From Macrothele yani (lineage: Eukaryota; Arthropoda; Arachnida; Araneae; Macrothelidae): DNA of 64,000 nt. Shown here one piece after another: positions 23,170 to 37,743 of the stretch. Positions within the stretch are counted from its first letter, which is position 1. Each line of letters starts with the position of its first letter. A program made the translations under genes and the position numbers. The stretch lies in the NCBI GenBank assembly GCA_039090855.1, contig CM077034.1:229651005-229715004 (forward strand). The letters are read 5' to 3'. Under the pieces are notes generated by a model. It had not been told where the DNA came from, did not search any database, and saw only the letters and a list, made by a program, of their open reading frames with translations.

Positions 23170-26100
23170 GATCAGATCAGATCATATGTAGAGGATTTTA
23201 GGAAGGGAGTGTCTGACCCCAGGTCTTAAACAACCCTTAGAAATAGGAAGCTAGGAGATTTGGGCTAGAGTGCCCGATAGGAAAGTGACACGGAAGCGAG
23301 GTAGAAGACGCCCTTATTTACTACCGGGGGTCAGAAGGCTTAACGTGCCCATTCAATGCTCTAGTAGATCAGATCAGATCATATGTAGAGGATTTTAGGA
23401 AGGGAGTGTCTGACCCCAGGTCTTAAACAACCCTTAGAAATAGGAAGCTAGGAGATTTGGGCTAGAGTGCCCGATAGGAAAGTGACACGGAAGCGAGGTA
23501 GAAGACGCCCTTATTTACTACCGGGGGTCAGAAGGCTTAACGTGCCCATTCAATGCTCTAGTAGATCAGATCTGATCATATGTAGAGGATTTTAGGAAGG
23601 GAGTGTCTGACCCCAGGTCTTAAACAACCCTTAGAAATAGGAAGCTAGGAGATTTGGGCTAGAGTGCCCGATAGGAAAGTGACACGGAAGCGAGGTAGAA
23701 GACGCCCTTATTTACTACCGGGGGTCAGAAGGCTTAACGTGCCCATTCAATGCTCTAGTAGATCAGATCTGATCATATGTAGAGGATTTTAGGAAGGGAG
23801 TGTCTGACCCCAGGTCTTAAACAACCCTTAGAAATAGGAAGCTAGGAGATTTGGGCTAGAGTGCCCGATAGGAAAGTGACACGGAAGCGAGGTAGAAGAC
23901 GCCCTTATTTACTACCGGGGGTCAGAAGGCTTAACGTGCCCATTCAATGCTCTAGTAGATCAGATCTGATCATATGTAGAGGATTTTAGGAAGGGAGTGT
24001 CTGACCCCAGGTCTTAAACAACCCTTAGAAATAGGAAGCTAGGAGATTTGGGCTAGAGTGCCCGATAGGAAAGTGACACGGAAGCGAGGTAGAAGACGCC
24101 CTTATTTACTACCGGGGGTCAGAAGGCTTAACGTGCCCATTCAATGCTCTAGTAGATCAGATCTGATCATATGTAGAGGATTTTAGGAAGGGAGTGTCTG
24201 ACCCCAGGTCTTAAACAACCCTTAGAAATAGGAAGCTAGGAGATTTGGGCTAGAGTGCCCGATAGGAAAGTGACACGGAAGCGAGGTAGAAGACGCCCTT
24301 ATTTACTACCGGGGGTCAGAAGGCTTAACGTGCCCATTCAATGCTCTAGTAGATCAGATCAGATCATATGTAGAGGATTTTAGGAAGGGAGTGTCTGACC
24401 CCAGGTCTTAAACAACCCTTAGAAATAGGAAGCTAGGAGATTTGGGCTAGAGTGCCCGATAGGAAAGTGACACGGAAGCGAGGTAGAAGACGCCCTTATT
24501 TACTACCGGGGGTCAGAAGGCTTAACGTGCCCATTCAATGCTCTAGTAGATCAGATCTGATCATATGTAGAGGATTTTAGGAAGGGAGTGTCTGACCCCA
24601 GGTCTTAAACAACCCTTAGAAATAGGAAGCTAGGAGATTTGGGCTAGAGTGCCCGATAGGAAAGTGACACGGAAGCGAGGTAGAAGACGCCCTTATTTAC
24701 TACCGGGGGTCAGAAGGCTTAACGTGCCTATTCAATGCTCTAGTAGATCAGATCTGATCATATGTAGAGGATTTTAGGAAGGGAGTGTCCGACCCCAGGT
24801 CTTAAACAACCCTTAGAAATAGGAAGCTAGGAGATTTGGGCTAGAGTGCCCGATAGGAAAGTGACACAGAAGCAAGGTAGAAGACGCCCTTATTTACTAC
24901 CGGGGGTCAGAAGGCTTAACGTGCCCATTCAATGCTCTAGTAGATCAGATCAGATCATATGTAGAGGATTTTAGGAAGGGAGTGTCTGACCCCAGGTCTT
25001 AAACAACCCTTAGAAATAGGAAGCTAGGAGATTTGGGCTAGAGTGCCCGATAGGAAAGTGACACAGAAGCAAGGTAGAAGACGCCCTTATTTACTACCGG
25101 GGGTCAGAAGGCTTAACGTGCCCATTCAATGCTCTAGTAGATCAGATCAGATCATATGTAGAGGATTTTAGGAAGGGAGTGTCTGACCCCAGGTCTTAAA
25201 CAACCCTTAGAAATAGGAAGCTAGGAGATTTGGGCTAGAGTGCCCGATAGGAAAGTGACACGGAAGCAAGGTAGAAGACGCCCTTATTTACTACCGGGGG
25301 TCAGAAGGCTTAACGTGCCCATTCAATGCTCTAGTAGATCAGATCAGATCATATGTAGAGGATTTTAGGAAGGGAGTGTCTGACCCCAGGTCTTAAACAA
25401 CCCTTAGAAATAGGAAGCTAGGAGATTTGGGCTAGAGTGCCCGATAGGAAAGTGACACGGAAGCAAGGTAGAAGACGCCCTTATTTACTACCGGGGGTCA
25501 GAAGGCTTAACGTGCCCATTCAATGCTCTAGTAGATCAGATCAGATCATATGTAGAGGATTTTAGGAAGGGAGTGTCTGACCCCAGGTCTTAAACAACCC
25601 TTAGAAATAGGAAGCTAGGAGATTTGGGCTAGAGTGCCCGATAGGAAAGTGACACGGAAGCGAGGTAGAAGACGCCCTTATTTACTACCGGGGGTCAGAA
25701 GGCTTAACGTGCCCATTCAATGCTCTAGTAGATCAGATCTGATCATATGTAGAGGATTTTAGGAAGGGAGTGTCTGACCCCAGGTCTTAAACAACCCTTA
25801 GAAATAGGAAGCTAGGAGATTTGGGCTAGAGTGCCCGATAGGAAAGTGACACGGAAGCGAGGTAGAAGACGCCCTTATTTACTACCGGGGTCAGAAGGCT
25901 TAACGTGCCCATTCAATGCTCTAGTAGATCAGATCAGATCATATGTAGAGGATTTTAGGAAGGGAGTGTCTGACCCCAGGTCTTAAACAACCCTTAGAAA
26001 TAGGAAGCTAGGAGATTTGGGCTAGAGTGCCCGATAGGAAAGTGACACGGAAGCGAGGTAGAAGACGCCCTTATTTACTACCGGGGGTCAGAAGGCTTAA

Positions 26101-29100
26101 CGTGCCCATTCAATGCTCTAGTAGATCAGATCTGGTCATATGTAGAGGATTTTAGGAAGGGAGTGTCTGACCCCAGGTCTTAAACAACCCTTAGAAATAG
26201 GAAGCTAGGAGATTTGGGCTGCAGTGCCCGATAGGAAAGTGACACGGAAGCGAGGTAGAAGACGCCCTTATTTACTACCGGGGGTCAGAAGGCTTAACGT
26301 GCCCATTCAATGCTCTAGTAGATCAGATCTGATCATATGTAGAGGATTTTAGGAAGGGAGTGTCTGACCCCAGGTCTTAAACAACCCTTAGAAATAGGAA
26401 GCTAGGAGATTTGGGCTAGAGTGCCCGATAGGAAAGTGACACGGAAGCGAGGTAGAAGACGCCCTTATTTACTACCGGGGGTCAGAAGGCTTAACGTGCC
26501 CATTCAATGCTCTAGTAGATCAGATCTGGTCATATGTAGAGGATTTTAGGAAGGGAGTGTCTGACCCCAGGTCTTAAACAACCCTTAGAAATAGGAAGCT
26601 AGGAGATTTGGGCTGCAGTGCCCGATAGGAAAGTGACACGGAAGCGAGGTAGAAGACGCCCTTATTTACTACCGGGGGTCAGAAGGCTTAACGTGCCCAT
26701 TCAATGCTCTAGTAGATCAGATCTGATCATATGTAGAGGATTTTAGGAAGGGAGTGTCTGACCCCAGGTCTTAAACAACCCTTAGAAATAGGAAGCTAGG
26801 AGATTTGGGCTAGAGTGCCCGATAGGAAAGTGACACGGAAGCGAGGTAGAAGACGCCCTTATTTACTACCGGGGGTCAGAAGGCTTAACGTGCCTATTCA
26901 ATGCTCTAGTAGATCAGATCAGATCATATGTAGAGGATTTTAGGAAGGGAGTGTCTGACCCCAGGTCTTAAACAACCCTTAGAAATAGGAAGCTAGGAGA
27001 TTTGGGCTAGAGTGCCCGATAGGAAAGTGACACGGAAGCGAGGTAGAAGACGCCCTTATTTACTACCGGGGGTCAGAAGGCTTAACGTGCCCATTCAATG
27101 CTCTAGTAGATCAGATCAGATCATATGTAGAGGATTTTAGGAAGGGAGTGTCTGACCCCAGGTCTTAAACAACCCTTAGAAATAGGAAGCTAGGAGATTT
27201 GGGCTAGAGTGCCCGATAGGAAAGTGACACGGAAGCGAGGTAGAAGACGCCCTTATTTACTACCGGGGGTCAGAAGGCTTAACGTGCCCATTCAATGCTC
27301 TAGTAGATCAGATCAGATCATATGTAGAGGATTTTAGGAAGGGAGTGTCTGACCCCAGGTCTTAAACAACCCTTAGAAATAGGAAGCTAGGAGATTTGGG
27401 CTAGAGTGCCCGATAGGAAAGTGACACGGAAGCGAGGTAGAAGACGCCCTTATTTACTACCGGGGGTCAGAAGGCTTAACGTGCCCATTCAATGCTCTAG
27501 TAGATCAGATCAGATCATATGTAGAGGATTTTAGGAAGGGAGTGTCTGACCCCAGGTCTTAAACAACCCTTAGAAATAGGAAGCTAGGAGATTTGGGCTA
27601 GAGTGCCCGATAGGAAAGTGACACGGAAGCGAGGTAGAAGACGCCCTTATTTACTACCGAGGGTCAGAAGGCTTAACGTGCCCATTCAATGCTCTAGTAG
27701 ATCAGATCAGATCATATGTAGAGGATTTTAGGAAGGGAGTGTCTGACCCCAGGTCTTAAACAACCCTTAGAAATAGGAAGCTAGGAGATTTGGGCTAGAG
27801 TGCCCGATAGGAAAGTGACACGGAAGCGAGGTAGAAGACGCCCTTATTTACTACCGGGGGTCAGAAGGCTTAACGTGCCCATTCAATGCTCTAGTAGATC
27901 AGATCTGATCATATGTAGAGGATTTTAGGAAGGGAGTGTCTGACCCCAGGTCTTAAACAACCCTTAGAAATAGGAAGCTAGGAGATTTGGGCTAGAGTGC
28001 CCGATAGGAAAGTGACACGGAAGCGAGGTAGAAGACGCCCTTATTTACTACCGGGGGTCAGAAGGCTTAACGTGCCCATTCAATGCTCTAGTAGATCAGA
28101 TCAGATCATATGTAGAGGATTTTAGGAAGGGAGTGTCTGACCCCAGGTCTTAAACAACCCTTAGAAATAGGAAGCTAGGAGATTTGGGCTAGAGTGCCCG
28201 ATAGGAAAGTGACACGGAAGCGAGGTAGAAGACGCCCTTATTTACTACCGGGGGTCAGAAGGCTTAACGTGCCCATTCAATGCTCTAGTAGATCAGATCA
28301 GATCATATGTAGAGGATTTTAGGAAGGGAGTGTCTGACCCCAGGTCTTAAACAACCCTTAGAAATAGGAAGCTAGGAGATTTGGGCTAGAGTGCCCGATA
28401 GGAAAGTGACACGGAAGCGAGGTAGAAGACGCCCTTATTTACTACCGGGGGTCAGAAGGCTTAACGTGCCCATTCAATGCTCTAGTAGATCAGATCAGAT
28501 CATATGTAGAGGATTTTAGGAAGGGAGTGTCTGACCCCAGGTCTTAAACAACCCTTAGAAATAGGAAGCTAGGAGATTTGGGCTGCAGTGCCCGATAGGA
28601 AAGTGACACGGAAGCGAGATAGAAGACGCCCTTATTTACTACCGGGGGTCAGAAGGCTTAACGTGCCCATTCAATGCTCTAGTAGATCAGATCAGATCAT
28701 ATGTAGAGGATTTTAGGAAGGGAGTGTCTGACCCCAGGTCTTAAACAACCCTTAGAAATAGGAAGCTAGGAGATTTGGGCTAGAGTGCCCGATAGGAAAG
28801 TGACACGGAAGCGAGGTAGAAGACGCCCTTATTTACTACCGGGGGTCAGAAGGCTTAACGTGCCCATTCAATGCTCTAGTAGATCAGATCAGATCATATG
28901 TAGAGGATTTTAGGAAGGGAGTGTCTGACCCCAGGTCTTAAACAACCCTTAGAAATAGGAAGCTAGGAGATTTGGGCTAGAGTGCCCGATAGGAAAGTGA
29001 CACGGAAGCGAGGTAGAAGACGCCCTTATTTACTACCGGGGGTCAGAAGGCTTAACGTGCCCATTCAATGCTCTAGTAGATCAGATCAGATCATATGTAG

Positions 29101-32100
29101 AGGATTTTAGGAAGGGAGTGTCTGACCCCAGGTCTTAAACAACCCTTAGAAATAGGAAGCTAGGAGATTTGGGCTAGAGTGCCCGATAGGAAAGTGACAC
29201 GGAAGCGAGGTAGAAGACGCCCTTATTTACTACCGGGGGTCAGAAGGCTTAACGTGCCCATTCAATGCTCTAGTAGATCAGATCAGATCATATGTAGAGG
29301 ATTTTAGGAAGGGAGTGTCTGACCCCAGGTCTTAAACAACCCTTAGAAATAGGAAGCTAGGAGATTTGGGCTAGAGTGCCCGATAGGAAAGTGACACGGA
29401 AGCGAGGTAGAAGACGCCCTTATTTACTACCGGGGGTCAGAAGGCTTAACGTGCCCATTCAATGCTCTAGTAGATCAGATCAGATCATATGTAGAGGATT
29501 TTAGGAAGGGAGTGTCTGACCCCAGGTCTTAAACAACCCTTAGAAATAGGAAGCTAGGAGATTTGGGCTAGAGTGCCCGATAGGAAAGTGACACGGAAGC
29601 GAGGTAGAAGACGCCCTTATTTACTACCGGGGTCAGAAGGCTTAACGTGCCCATTCAATGCTCTAGTAGATCAGATCTGGTCATATGTAGAGGATTTTAG
29701 GAAGGGAGTGTCTGACCCCAGGTCTTAAACAACCCTTAGAAATAGGAAGCTAGGAGATTTGGGCTGCAGTGCCCGATAGGAAAGTGACACGGAAGCGAGG
29801 TAGAAGACGCCCTTATTTACTACCGGGGGTCAGAAGGCTTAACGTGCCCATTCAATGCTCTAGTAGATCAGATCTGATCATATGTAGAGGATTTTAGGAA
29901 GGGAGTGTCTGACCCCAGGTCTTAAACAACCCTTAGAAATAGGAAGCTAGGAGATTTGGGCTAGAGTGCCCGATAGGAAAGTGACACGGAAGCGAGGTAG
30001 AAGACGCCCTTATTTACTACCGGGGGTCAGAAGGCTTAACGTGCCCATTCAATGCTCTAGTAGATCAGATCTGATCATATGTAGAGGATTTTAGGAAGGG
30101 AGTGTCTGACCCCAGGTCTTAAACAACCCTTAGAAATAGGAAGCTAGGAGATTTGGGCTAGAGTGCCCGATAGGAAAGTGACACGGAAGCGAGGTAGAAG
30201 ACGCCCTTATTTACTACCGGGGGTCAGAAGGCTTAACGTGCCCATTCAATGCTCTAGTAGATCAGATCTGATCATATGTAGAGGATTTTAGGAAGGGAGT
30301 GTCTGACCCCAGGTCTTAAACAACCCTTAGAAATAGGAAGCTAGGAGATTTGGGCTAGAGTGCCCGATAGGAAAGTGACACGGAAGCGAGGTAGAAGACG
30401 CCCTTATTTACTACCGGGGGTCAGAAGGCTTAACGTGCCCATTCAATGCTCTAGTAGATCAGATCTGATCATATGTAGAGGATTTTAGGAAGGGAGTGTC
30501 TGACCCCAGGTCTTAAACAACCCTTAGAAATAGGAAGCTAGGAGATTTGGGCTAGAGTGCCCGATAGGAAAGTGACACGGAAGCGAGGTAGAAGACGCCC
30601 TTATTTACTACCGGGGGTCAGAAGGCTTAACGTGCCCATTCAATGCTCTAGTAGATCAGATCAGATCATATGTAGAGGATTTTAGGAAGGGAGTGTCTGA
30701 CCCCAGGTCTTAAACAACCCTTAGAAATAGGAAGCTAGGAGATTTGGGCTAGAGTGCCCGATAGGAAAGTGACACGGAAGCGAGGTAGAAGACGCCCTTA
30801 TTTACTACCGGGGGTCAGAAGGCTTAACGTGCCCATTCAATGCTCTAGTAGATCAGATCTGATCATATGTAGAGGATTTTAGGAAGGGAGTGTCTGACCC
30901 CAGGTCTTAAACAACCCTTAGAAATAGGAAGCTAGGAGATTTGGGCTAGAGTGCCCGATAGGAAAGTGACACGGAAGCGAGGTAGAAGACGCCCTTATTT
31001 ACTACCGGGGGTCAGAAGGCTTAACGTGCCCATTCAATGCTCTAGTAGATCAGATCTGATCATATGTAGAGGATTTTAGGAAGGGAGTGTCTGACCCCAG
31101 GTCTTAAACAACCCTTAGAAATAGGAAGCTAGGAGATTTGGGCTAGAGTGCCCGATAGGAAAGTGACACGGAAGCGAGGTAGAAGACGCCCTTATTTACT
31201 ACCGGGGGTCAGAAGGCTTAACGTGCCCATTCAATGCTCTAGTAGATCAGATCAGATCATATGTAGAGGATTTTAGGAAGGGAGTGTCTGACCCCAGGTC
31301 TTAAACAACCCTTAGAAATAGGAAGCTAGGAGATTTGGGCTAGAGTGCCCGATAGGAAAGTGACACGGAAGCGAGGTAGAAGACGCCCTTATTTACTACC
31401 GGGGGTCAGAAGGCTTAACGTGCCCATTCAATGCTCTAGTAGATCAGATCAGATCATATGTAGAGGATTTTAGGAAGGGAGTGTCTGACCCCAGGTCTTA
31501 AACAACCCTTAGAAATAGGAAGCTAGGAGATTTGGGCTAGAGTGCCCGATAGGAAAGTGACACGGAAGCGAGGTAGAAGACGCCCTTATTTACTACCGGG
31601 GGTCAGAAGGCTTAACGTGCCCATTCAATGCTCTAGTAGATCAGATCAGATCATATGTAGAGGATTTTAGGAAGGGAGTGTCTGACCCCAGGTCTTAAAC
31701 AACCCTTAGAAATAGGAAGCTAGGAGATTTGGGCTAGAGTGCCCGATAGGAAAGTGACACGGAAGCGAGGTAGAAGACGCCCTTATTTACTACCGGGGGT
31801 CAGAAGGCTTAACGTGCCCATTCAATGCTCTAGTAGATCAGATCAGATCATATGTAGAGGATTTTAGGAAGGGAGTGTCTGACCCCAGGTCTTAAACAAC
31901 CCTTAGAAATAGGAAGCTAGGAGATTTGGGCTAGAGTGCCCGATAGGAAAGTGACACGGAAGCGAGGTAGAAGACGCCCTTATTTACTACCGGGGGTCAG
32001 AAGGCTTAACGTGCCCATTCAATGCTCTAGTAGATCAGATCTGATCATATGTAGAGGATTTTAGGAAGGAGTGTCTGACCCCAGGTCTTAAACAACCCTT

Positions 32101-35100
32101 AGAAATAGGAAGCTAGGAGATTTGGGCTAGAGTGCCCGATAGGAAAGTGACACGGAAGCGAGGTAGAAGACGCCCTTATTTACTACCGGGGGTCAGAAGG
32201 CTTAACGTGCCCATTCAATGCTCTAGTAGATCAGATCAGATCATATGTAGAGGATTTTAGGAAGGGAGTGTCTGACCCCAGGTCTTAAACAACCCTTAGA
32301 AATAGGAAGCTAGGAGATTTGGGCTAGAGTGCCCGATAGGAAAGTGACACGGAAGCGAGGTAGAAGACGCCCTTATTTACTACCGGGGGTCAGAAGGCTT
32401 AACGTGCCCATTCAATGCTCTAGTAGATCAGATCTGGTCATATGTAGAGGATTTTAGGAAGGGAGTGTCTGACCCCAGGTCTTAAACAACCCTTAGAAAT
32501 AGGAAGCTAGGAGATTTGGGCTGCAGTGCCCGATAGGAAAGTGACACGGAAGCGAGGTAGAAGACGCCCTTATTTACTACCGGGGGTCAGAAGGCTTAAC
32601 GTGCCCATTCAATGCTCTAGTAGATCAGATCTGATCATATGTAGAGGATTTTAGGAAGGGAGTGTCTGACCCCAGGTCTTAAACAACCCTTAGAAATAGG
32701 AAGCTAGGAGATTTGGGCTAGAGTGCCCGATAGGAAAGTGACACGGAAGCGAGGTAGAAGACGCCCTTATTTACTACCGGGGGTCAGAAGGCTTAACGTG
32801 CCCATTCAATGCTCTAGTAGATCAGATCTGGTCATATGTAGAGGATTTTAGGAAGGGAGTGTCTGACCCCAGGTCTTAAACAACCCTTAGAAATAGGAAG
32901 CTAGGAGATTTGGGCTAGAGTGCCCGATAGGAAAGTGACACGGAAGCGAGGTAGAAGACGCCCTTATTTACTACCGGGGGTCAGAAGGCTTAACGTGCCC
33001 ATTCAATGCTCTAGTAGATCAGATCTGATCATATGTAGAGGATTTTAGGAAGGGAGTGTCTGACCCCAGGTCTTAAACAACCCTTAGAAATAGGAAGCTA
33101 GGAGATTTGGGCTAGAGTGCCCGATAGGAAAGTGACACGGAAGCGAGGTAGAAGACGCCCTTATTTACTACCGGGGGTCAGAAGGCTTAACGTGCCCATT
33201 CAATGCTCTAGTAGATCAGATCTGATCATATGTAGAGGATTTTAGGAAGGGAGTGTCTGACCCCAGGTCTTAAACAACCCTTAGAAATAGGAAGCTAGGA
33301 GATTTGGGCTAGAGTGCCCGATAGGAAAGTGACACGGAAGCGAGGTAGAAGACGCCCTTATTTACTACCGGGGGTCAGAAGGCTTAACGTGCCCATTCAA
33401 TGCTCTAGTAGATCAGATCAGATCATATGTAGAGGATTTTAGGAAGGGAGTGTCTGACCCCAGGTCTTAAACAACCCTTAGAAATAGGAAGCTAGGAGAT
33501 TTGGGCTAGAGTGCCCGATAGGAAAGTGACACGGAAGCGAGGTAGAAGACGCCCTTATTTACTACCGGGGGTCAGAAGGCTTAACGTGCCTATTCAATGC
33601 TCTAGTAGATCAGATCAGATCATATGTAGAGGATTTTAGGAAGGGAGTGTCTGACCCCAGGTCTTAAACAACCCTTAGAAATAGGAAGCTAGGAGATTTG
33701 GGCTAGAGTGCCCGATAGGAAAGTGACACGGAAGCGAGGTAGAAGACGCCCTTATTTACTACCGGGGGTCAGAAGGCTTAACGTGCCCATTCAATGCTCT
33801 AGTAGATCAGATCAGATCATATGTAGAGGATTTTAGGAAGGGAGTGTCTGACCCCAGGTCTTAAACAACCCTTAGAAATAGGAAGCTAGGAGATTTGGGC
33901 TAGAGTGCCCGATAGGAAAGTGACACGGAAGCGAGGTAGAAGACGCCCTTATTTACTACCGGGGGTCAGAAGGCTTAACGTGCCCATTCAATGCTCTAGT
34001 AGATCAGATCAGATCATATGTAGAGGATTTTAGGAAGGAGTGTCTGACCCCAGGTCTTAAACAACCCTTAGAAATAGGAAGCTAGGAGATTTGGGCTAGA
34101 GTGCCCGATAGGAAAGTGACACGGAAGCGAGGTAGAAGACGCCCTTATTTACTACCGGGGGTCAGAAGGCTTAACGTGCCCATTCAATGCTCTAGTAGAT
34201 CAGATCAGATCATATGTAGAGGATTTTAGGAAGAGAGTGTCTGACCCCAGGTCTTAAACAACCCTTAGAAATAGGAAGCTAGGAGATTTGGGCTAGAGTG
34301 CCCGATAGGAAAGTGACACGGAAGCGAGGTAGAAGACGCCCTTATTTACTACCGGGGGTCAGAAGGCTTAACGTGCCCATTCAATGCTCTAGTAGATCAG
34401 ATCAGATCATATGTAGAGGATTTTAGGAAGGGAGTGTCTGACCCCAGGTCTTAAACAACCCTTAGAAATAGGAAGCTAGGAGATTTGGGCTAGAGTGCCC
34501 GATAGGAAAGTGACACGGAAGCGAGGTAGAAGACGCCCTTATTTACTACCGGGGGTCAGAAGGCTTAACGTGCCCATTCAATGCTCTAGTAGATCAGATC
34601 TGGTCATATGTAGAGGATTTTAGGAAGGGAGTGTCTGACCCCAGGTCTTAAACAACCCTTAGAAATAGGAAGCTAGGAGATTTGGGCTGCAGTGCCCGAT
34701 AGGAAAGTGACACGGAAGCGAGGTAGAAGACGCCCTTATTTACTACCGGGGGTCAGAAGGCTTAACGTGCCCATTCAATGCTCTAGTAGATCAGATCAGA
34801 TCATATGTAGAGGATTTTAGGAAGGGAGTGTCTGACCCCAGGTCTTAAACAACCCTTAGAAATAGGAAGCTAGGAGATTTGGGCTGCAGTGCCCGATAGG
34901 AAAGTGACACGGAAGCGAGGTAGAAGACGCCCTTATTTACTACCGGGGGTCAGAAGGCTTAACGTGCCCATTCAATGCTCTAGTAGATCAGATCTGGTCA
35001 TATGTAGAGGATTTTAGGAAGGGAGTGTCTGACCCCAGGTCTTAAACAACCCTTAGAAATAGGAAGCTAGGAGATTTGGGCTGCAGTGCCCGATAGGAAA

Positions 35101-36561
35101 GTGACACGGAAGCGAGGTAGAAGACGCCCTTATTTACTACCGGGGGTCAGAAGGCTTAACGTGCCCATTCAATGCTCTAGTAGATCAGATCTGGTCATAT
35201 GTAGAGGATTTTAGGAAGGGAGTGTCTGACCCCAGGTCTTAAACAACCCTTAGAAATAGGAAGCTAGGAGATTTGGGCTGCAGTGCCCGATAGGAAAGTG
35301 ACACGGAAGCGAGGTAGAAGACGCCCTTATTTACTACCGGGGGTCAGAAGGCTTAACGTGCCCATTCAATGCTCTAGTAGATCAGATCAGATCATATGTA
35401 GAGGATTTTAGGAAGGGAGTGTCTGACCCCAGGTCTTAAACAACCCTTAGAAATAGGAAGCTAGGAGATTTGGGCTGCAGTGCCCGATAGGAAAGTGACA
35501 CGGAAGCGAGGTAGAAGACGCCCTTATTTACTACCGGGGGTCAGAAGGCTTAACGTGCCCATTCAATGCTCTAGTAGATCAGATCAGATCATATGTAGAG
35601 GATTTTAGGAAGGGAGTGTCTGACCCCAGGTCTTAAACAACCCTTAGAAATAGGAAGCTAGGAGATTTGGGCTAGAGTGCCCGATAGGAAAGTGACACGG
35701 AAGCGAGGTAGAAGACGCCCTTATTTACTACCGGGGGTCAGAAGGCTTAACGTGCCCATTCAATGCTCTAGTAGATCAGATCAGATCATATGTAGAGGAT
35801 TTTAGGAAGGGAGTGTCTGACCCCAGGTCTTAAACAACCCTTAGAAATAGGAAGCTAGGAGATTTGGGCTAGAGTGCCCGATAGGAAAGTGACACGGAAG
35901 CGAGGTAGAAGACGCCCTTATTTACTACCGGGGGTCAGAAGGCTTAACGTGCCCATTCAATGCTCTAGTAGATCAGATCAGATCATATGTAGAGGATTTT
36001 AGGAAGGGAGTGTCTGACCCCAGGTCTTAAACAACCCTTAGAAATAGGAAGCTAGGAGATTTGGGCTAGAGTGCCCGATAGGAAAGTGACACGGAAGCGA
36101 GGTAGAAGACGCCCTTATTTACTACCGGGGGTCAGAAGGCTTAACGTGCCCATTCAATGCTCTAGTAGATCAGATCAGATCATATGTAGAGGATTTTAGG
36201 AAGGGAGTGTCTGACCCCAGGTCTTAAACAACCCTTAGAAATAGGAAGCTAGGAGATTTGGGCTAGAGTGCCCGATAGGAAAGTGACACGGAAGCGAGGT
36301 AGAAGACGCCCTTATTTACTACCGGGGGTCAGAAGGCTTAACGTGCCCATTCAATGCTCTAGTAGATCAGATCTGATCATATGTAGAGGATTTTAGGAAG
36401 GGAGTGTCTGACCCCAGGTCTTAAACAACCCTTAGAAATAGGAAGCTAGGAGATTTGGGCTAGAGTGCCCGATAGGAAAGTGACACGGAAGCGAGGTAGA
36501 AGACGCCCTTATTTACTACCGGGGGTCAGAAGGCTTAATGTGCCCATTCAATGCTCTAGTA
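23170..36561. repeat. More uniform core of the satellite array
   Basis: About 68 monomers here are close to consensus. They differ mostly at three recurrent sites: CAGATCAGATC versus CAGATCTGATC versus CAGATCTGGTC, GGGCTAGAG versus GGGCTGCAG, and GAGG versus GAGA or AAGG after GAAGC. Only rare single-base changes or one-base deletions are added (for example GGAAGGAGTG near 32068 and 34033). No other sequence interrupts it. Confidence 0.8.
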
Positions 36562-37743
36562 GATCAGATCTGATCATATGTAGAGGATTTTAGGAAGGGA
36601 GTGCCTGACCCCAGGTCTTAAACAACCCTTAGAAATAGGAAGCTAGGAGATTTGGGCTACAATGCCCGATAGGAAAGTGACACGGAAGCGAGGTAGAAGA
36701 CGCCCTTATTTACTACCGGGGGTCAGAAGGCTTAATGTGCCCATTCAATGCTCTAGTAGATCAGATCTGATCATATGTAGAGGATTTTAGGAAGGGAGTG
36801 TCTGACCCCAGGTCTTAAACAACCCTTAGAAATAGGAAGCTAGGAGATTTGGGCTAGAGTGCCCGATAGGAAAGTGACACGGAAGCGAGGTAGAAGACGC
36901 CCTTATTTACTACCGGGGGTCAGAAGGCTTAATGTGCCCATTCAATGCTCTAGTAGATCAGATCTGATCATATGTAGAGGATTTTAGGAAGGGAGTGCCT
37001 GACCCCAGGTCTTAAACAACCCTTAGAAATAGGAAGCTAGGAGATTTGGGCTAGAGTGCCCGATAGGAAAGTGACACGGAAGCGAGGTAGAAGACGCCCT
37101 TATTTACTACCGGGGGTTAGAAGGCTTAATGTGCCCATTCAATGCTCTAGTAGATCAGATCTGATCATATGTAGAGGATTTTAGGAAGGGAGTGCCTGAC
37201 CCCAGGTCTTAAACAACCCTTAGAAATAGGAAGCTAGGAGATTTGGGCTACAGTGCCCGATAGGAAAGTGACACGGAAGCGAGGTAGAAGACGCCCTTAT
37301 TTACTACCGGGGGTCAGAAGGCTTAATGTGCCCATTCAATGCTCTAGTAGATCAGATCTGATCATATGTAGAGGATTTTAGGAAGGGAGTGTCTGACCCC
37401 AGGTCTTAAACAACCCTTAGAAATAGGAAGCTAGGAGATTTGGGCTAGAGTGCCCGATAGGAAAGTGACACGGAAGCGAGGTAGAAGACGCCCTTATTTA
37501 CTACCGGGGGTCAGAAGGCTTAATGTGCCCATTCAATGCTCTAGTAGATCAGATCTGATCATATGTAGAGGATTTTAGGAAGGGAGTGCCTGACCCCAGG
37601 TCTTAAACAACCCTTAGAAATAGGAAGCTAGGAGATTTGGGCTAGAGTGCCCGATAGGAAAGTGACACGGAAGCGAGGTAGAAGACGCCCTTATTTACTA
37701 CCGGGGGTCAGAAGGCTTAACGTGCCTATTCAATGCTCTAGTA
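36562..37743. repeat. Three-monomer higher-order repeat, two tandem copies of 591 bp
   Basis: Six consecutive monomers start at 36562, 36759, 36956, 37153, 37350 and 37547. Together with the monomer just before 36562 they carry TTAATGTGCC instead of TTAACGTGCC, apart from the last. Type order repeats as A-B-C-A-B-C: A has GTGCCTGACC and GGGCTACA; B has GTGTCTGACC and GGGCTAGAG; C has GTGCCTGACC and GGGCTAGAG. The two copies are 36562-37152 and 37153-37743, exactly three times 197 each. Confidence 0.88.
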
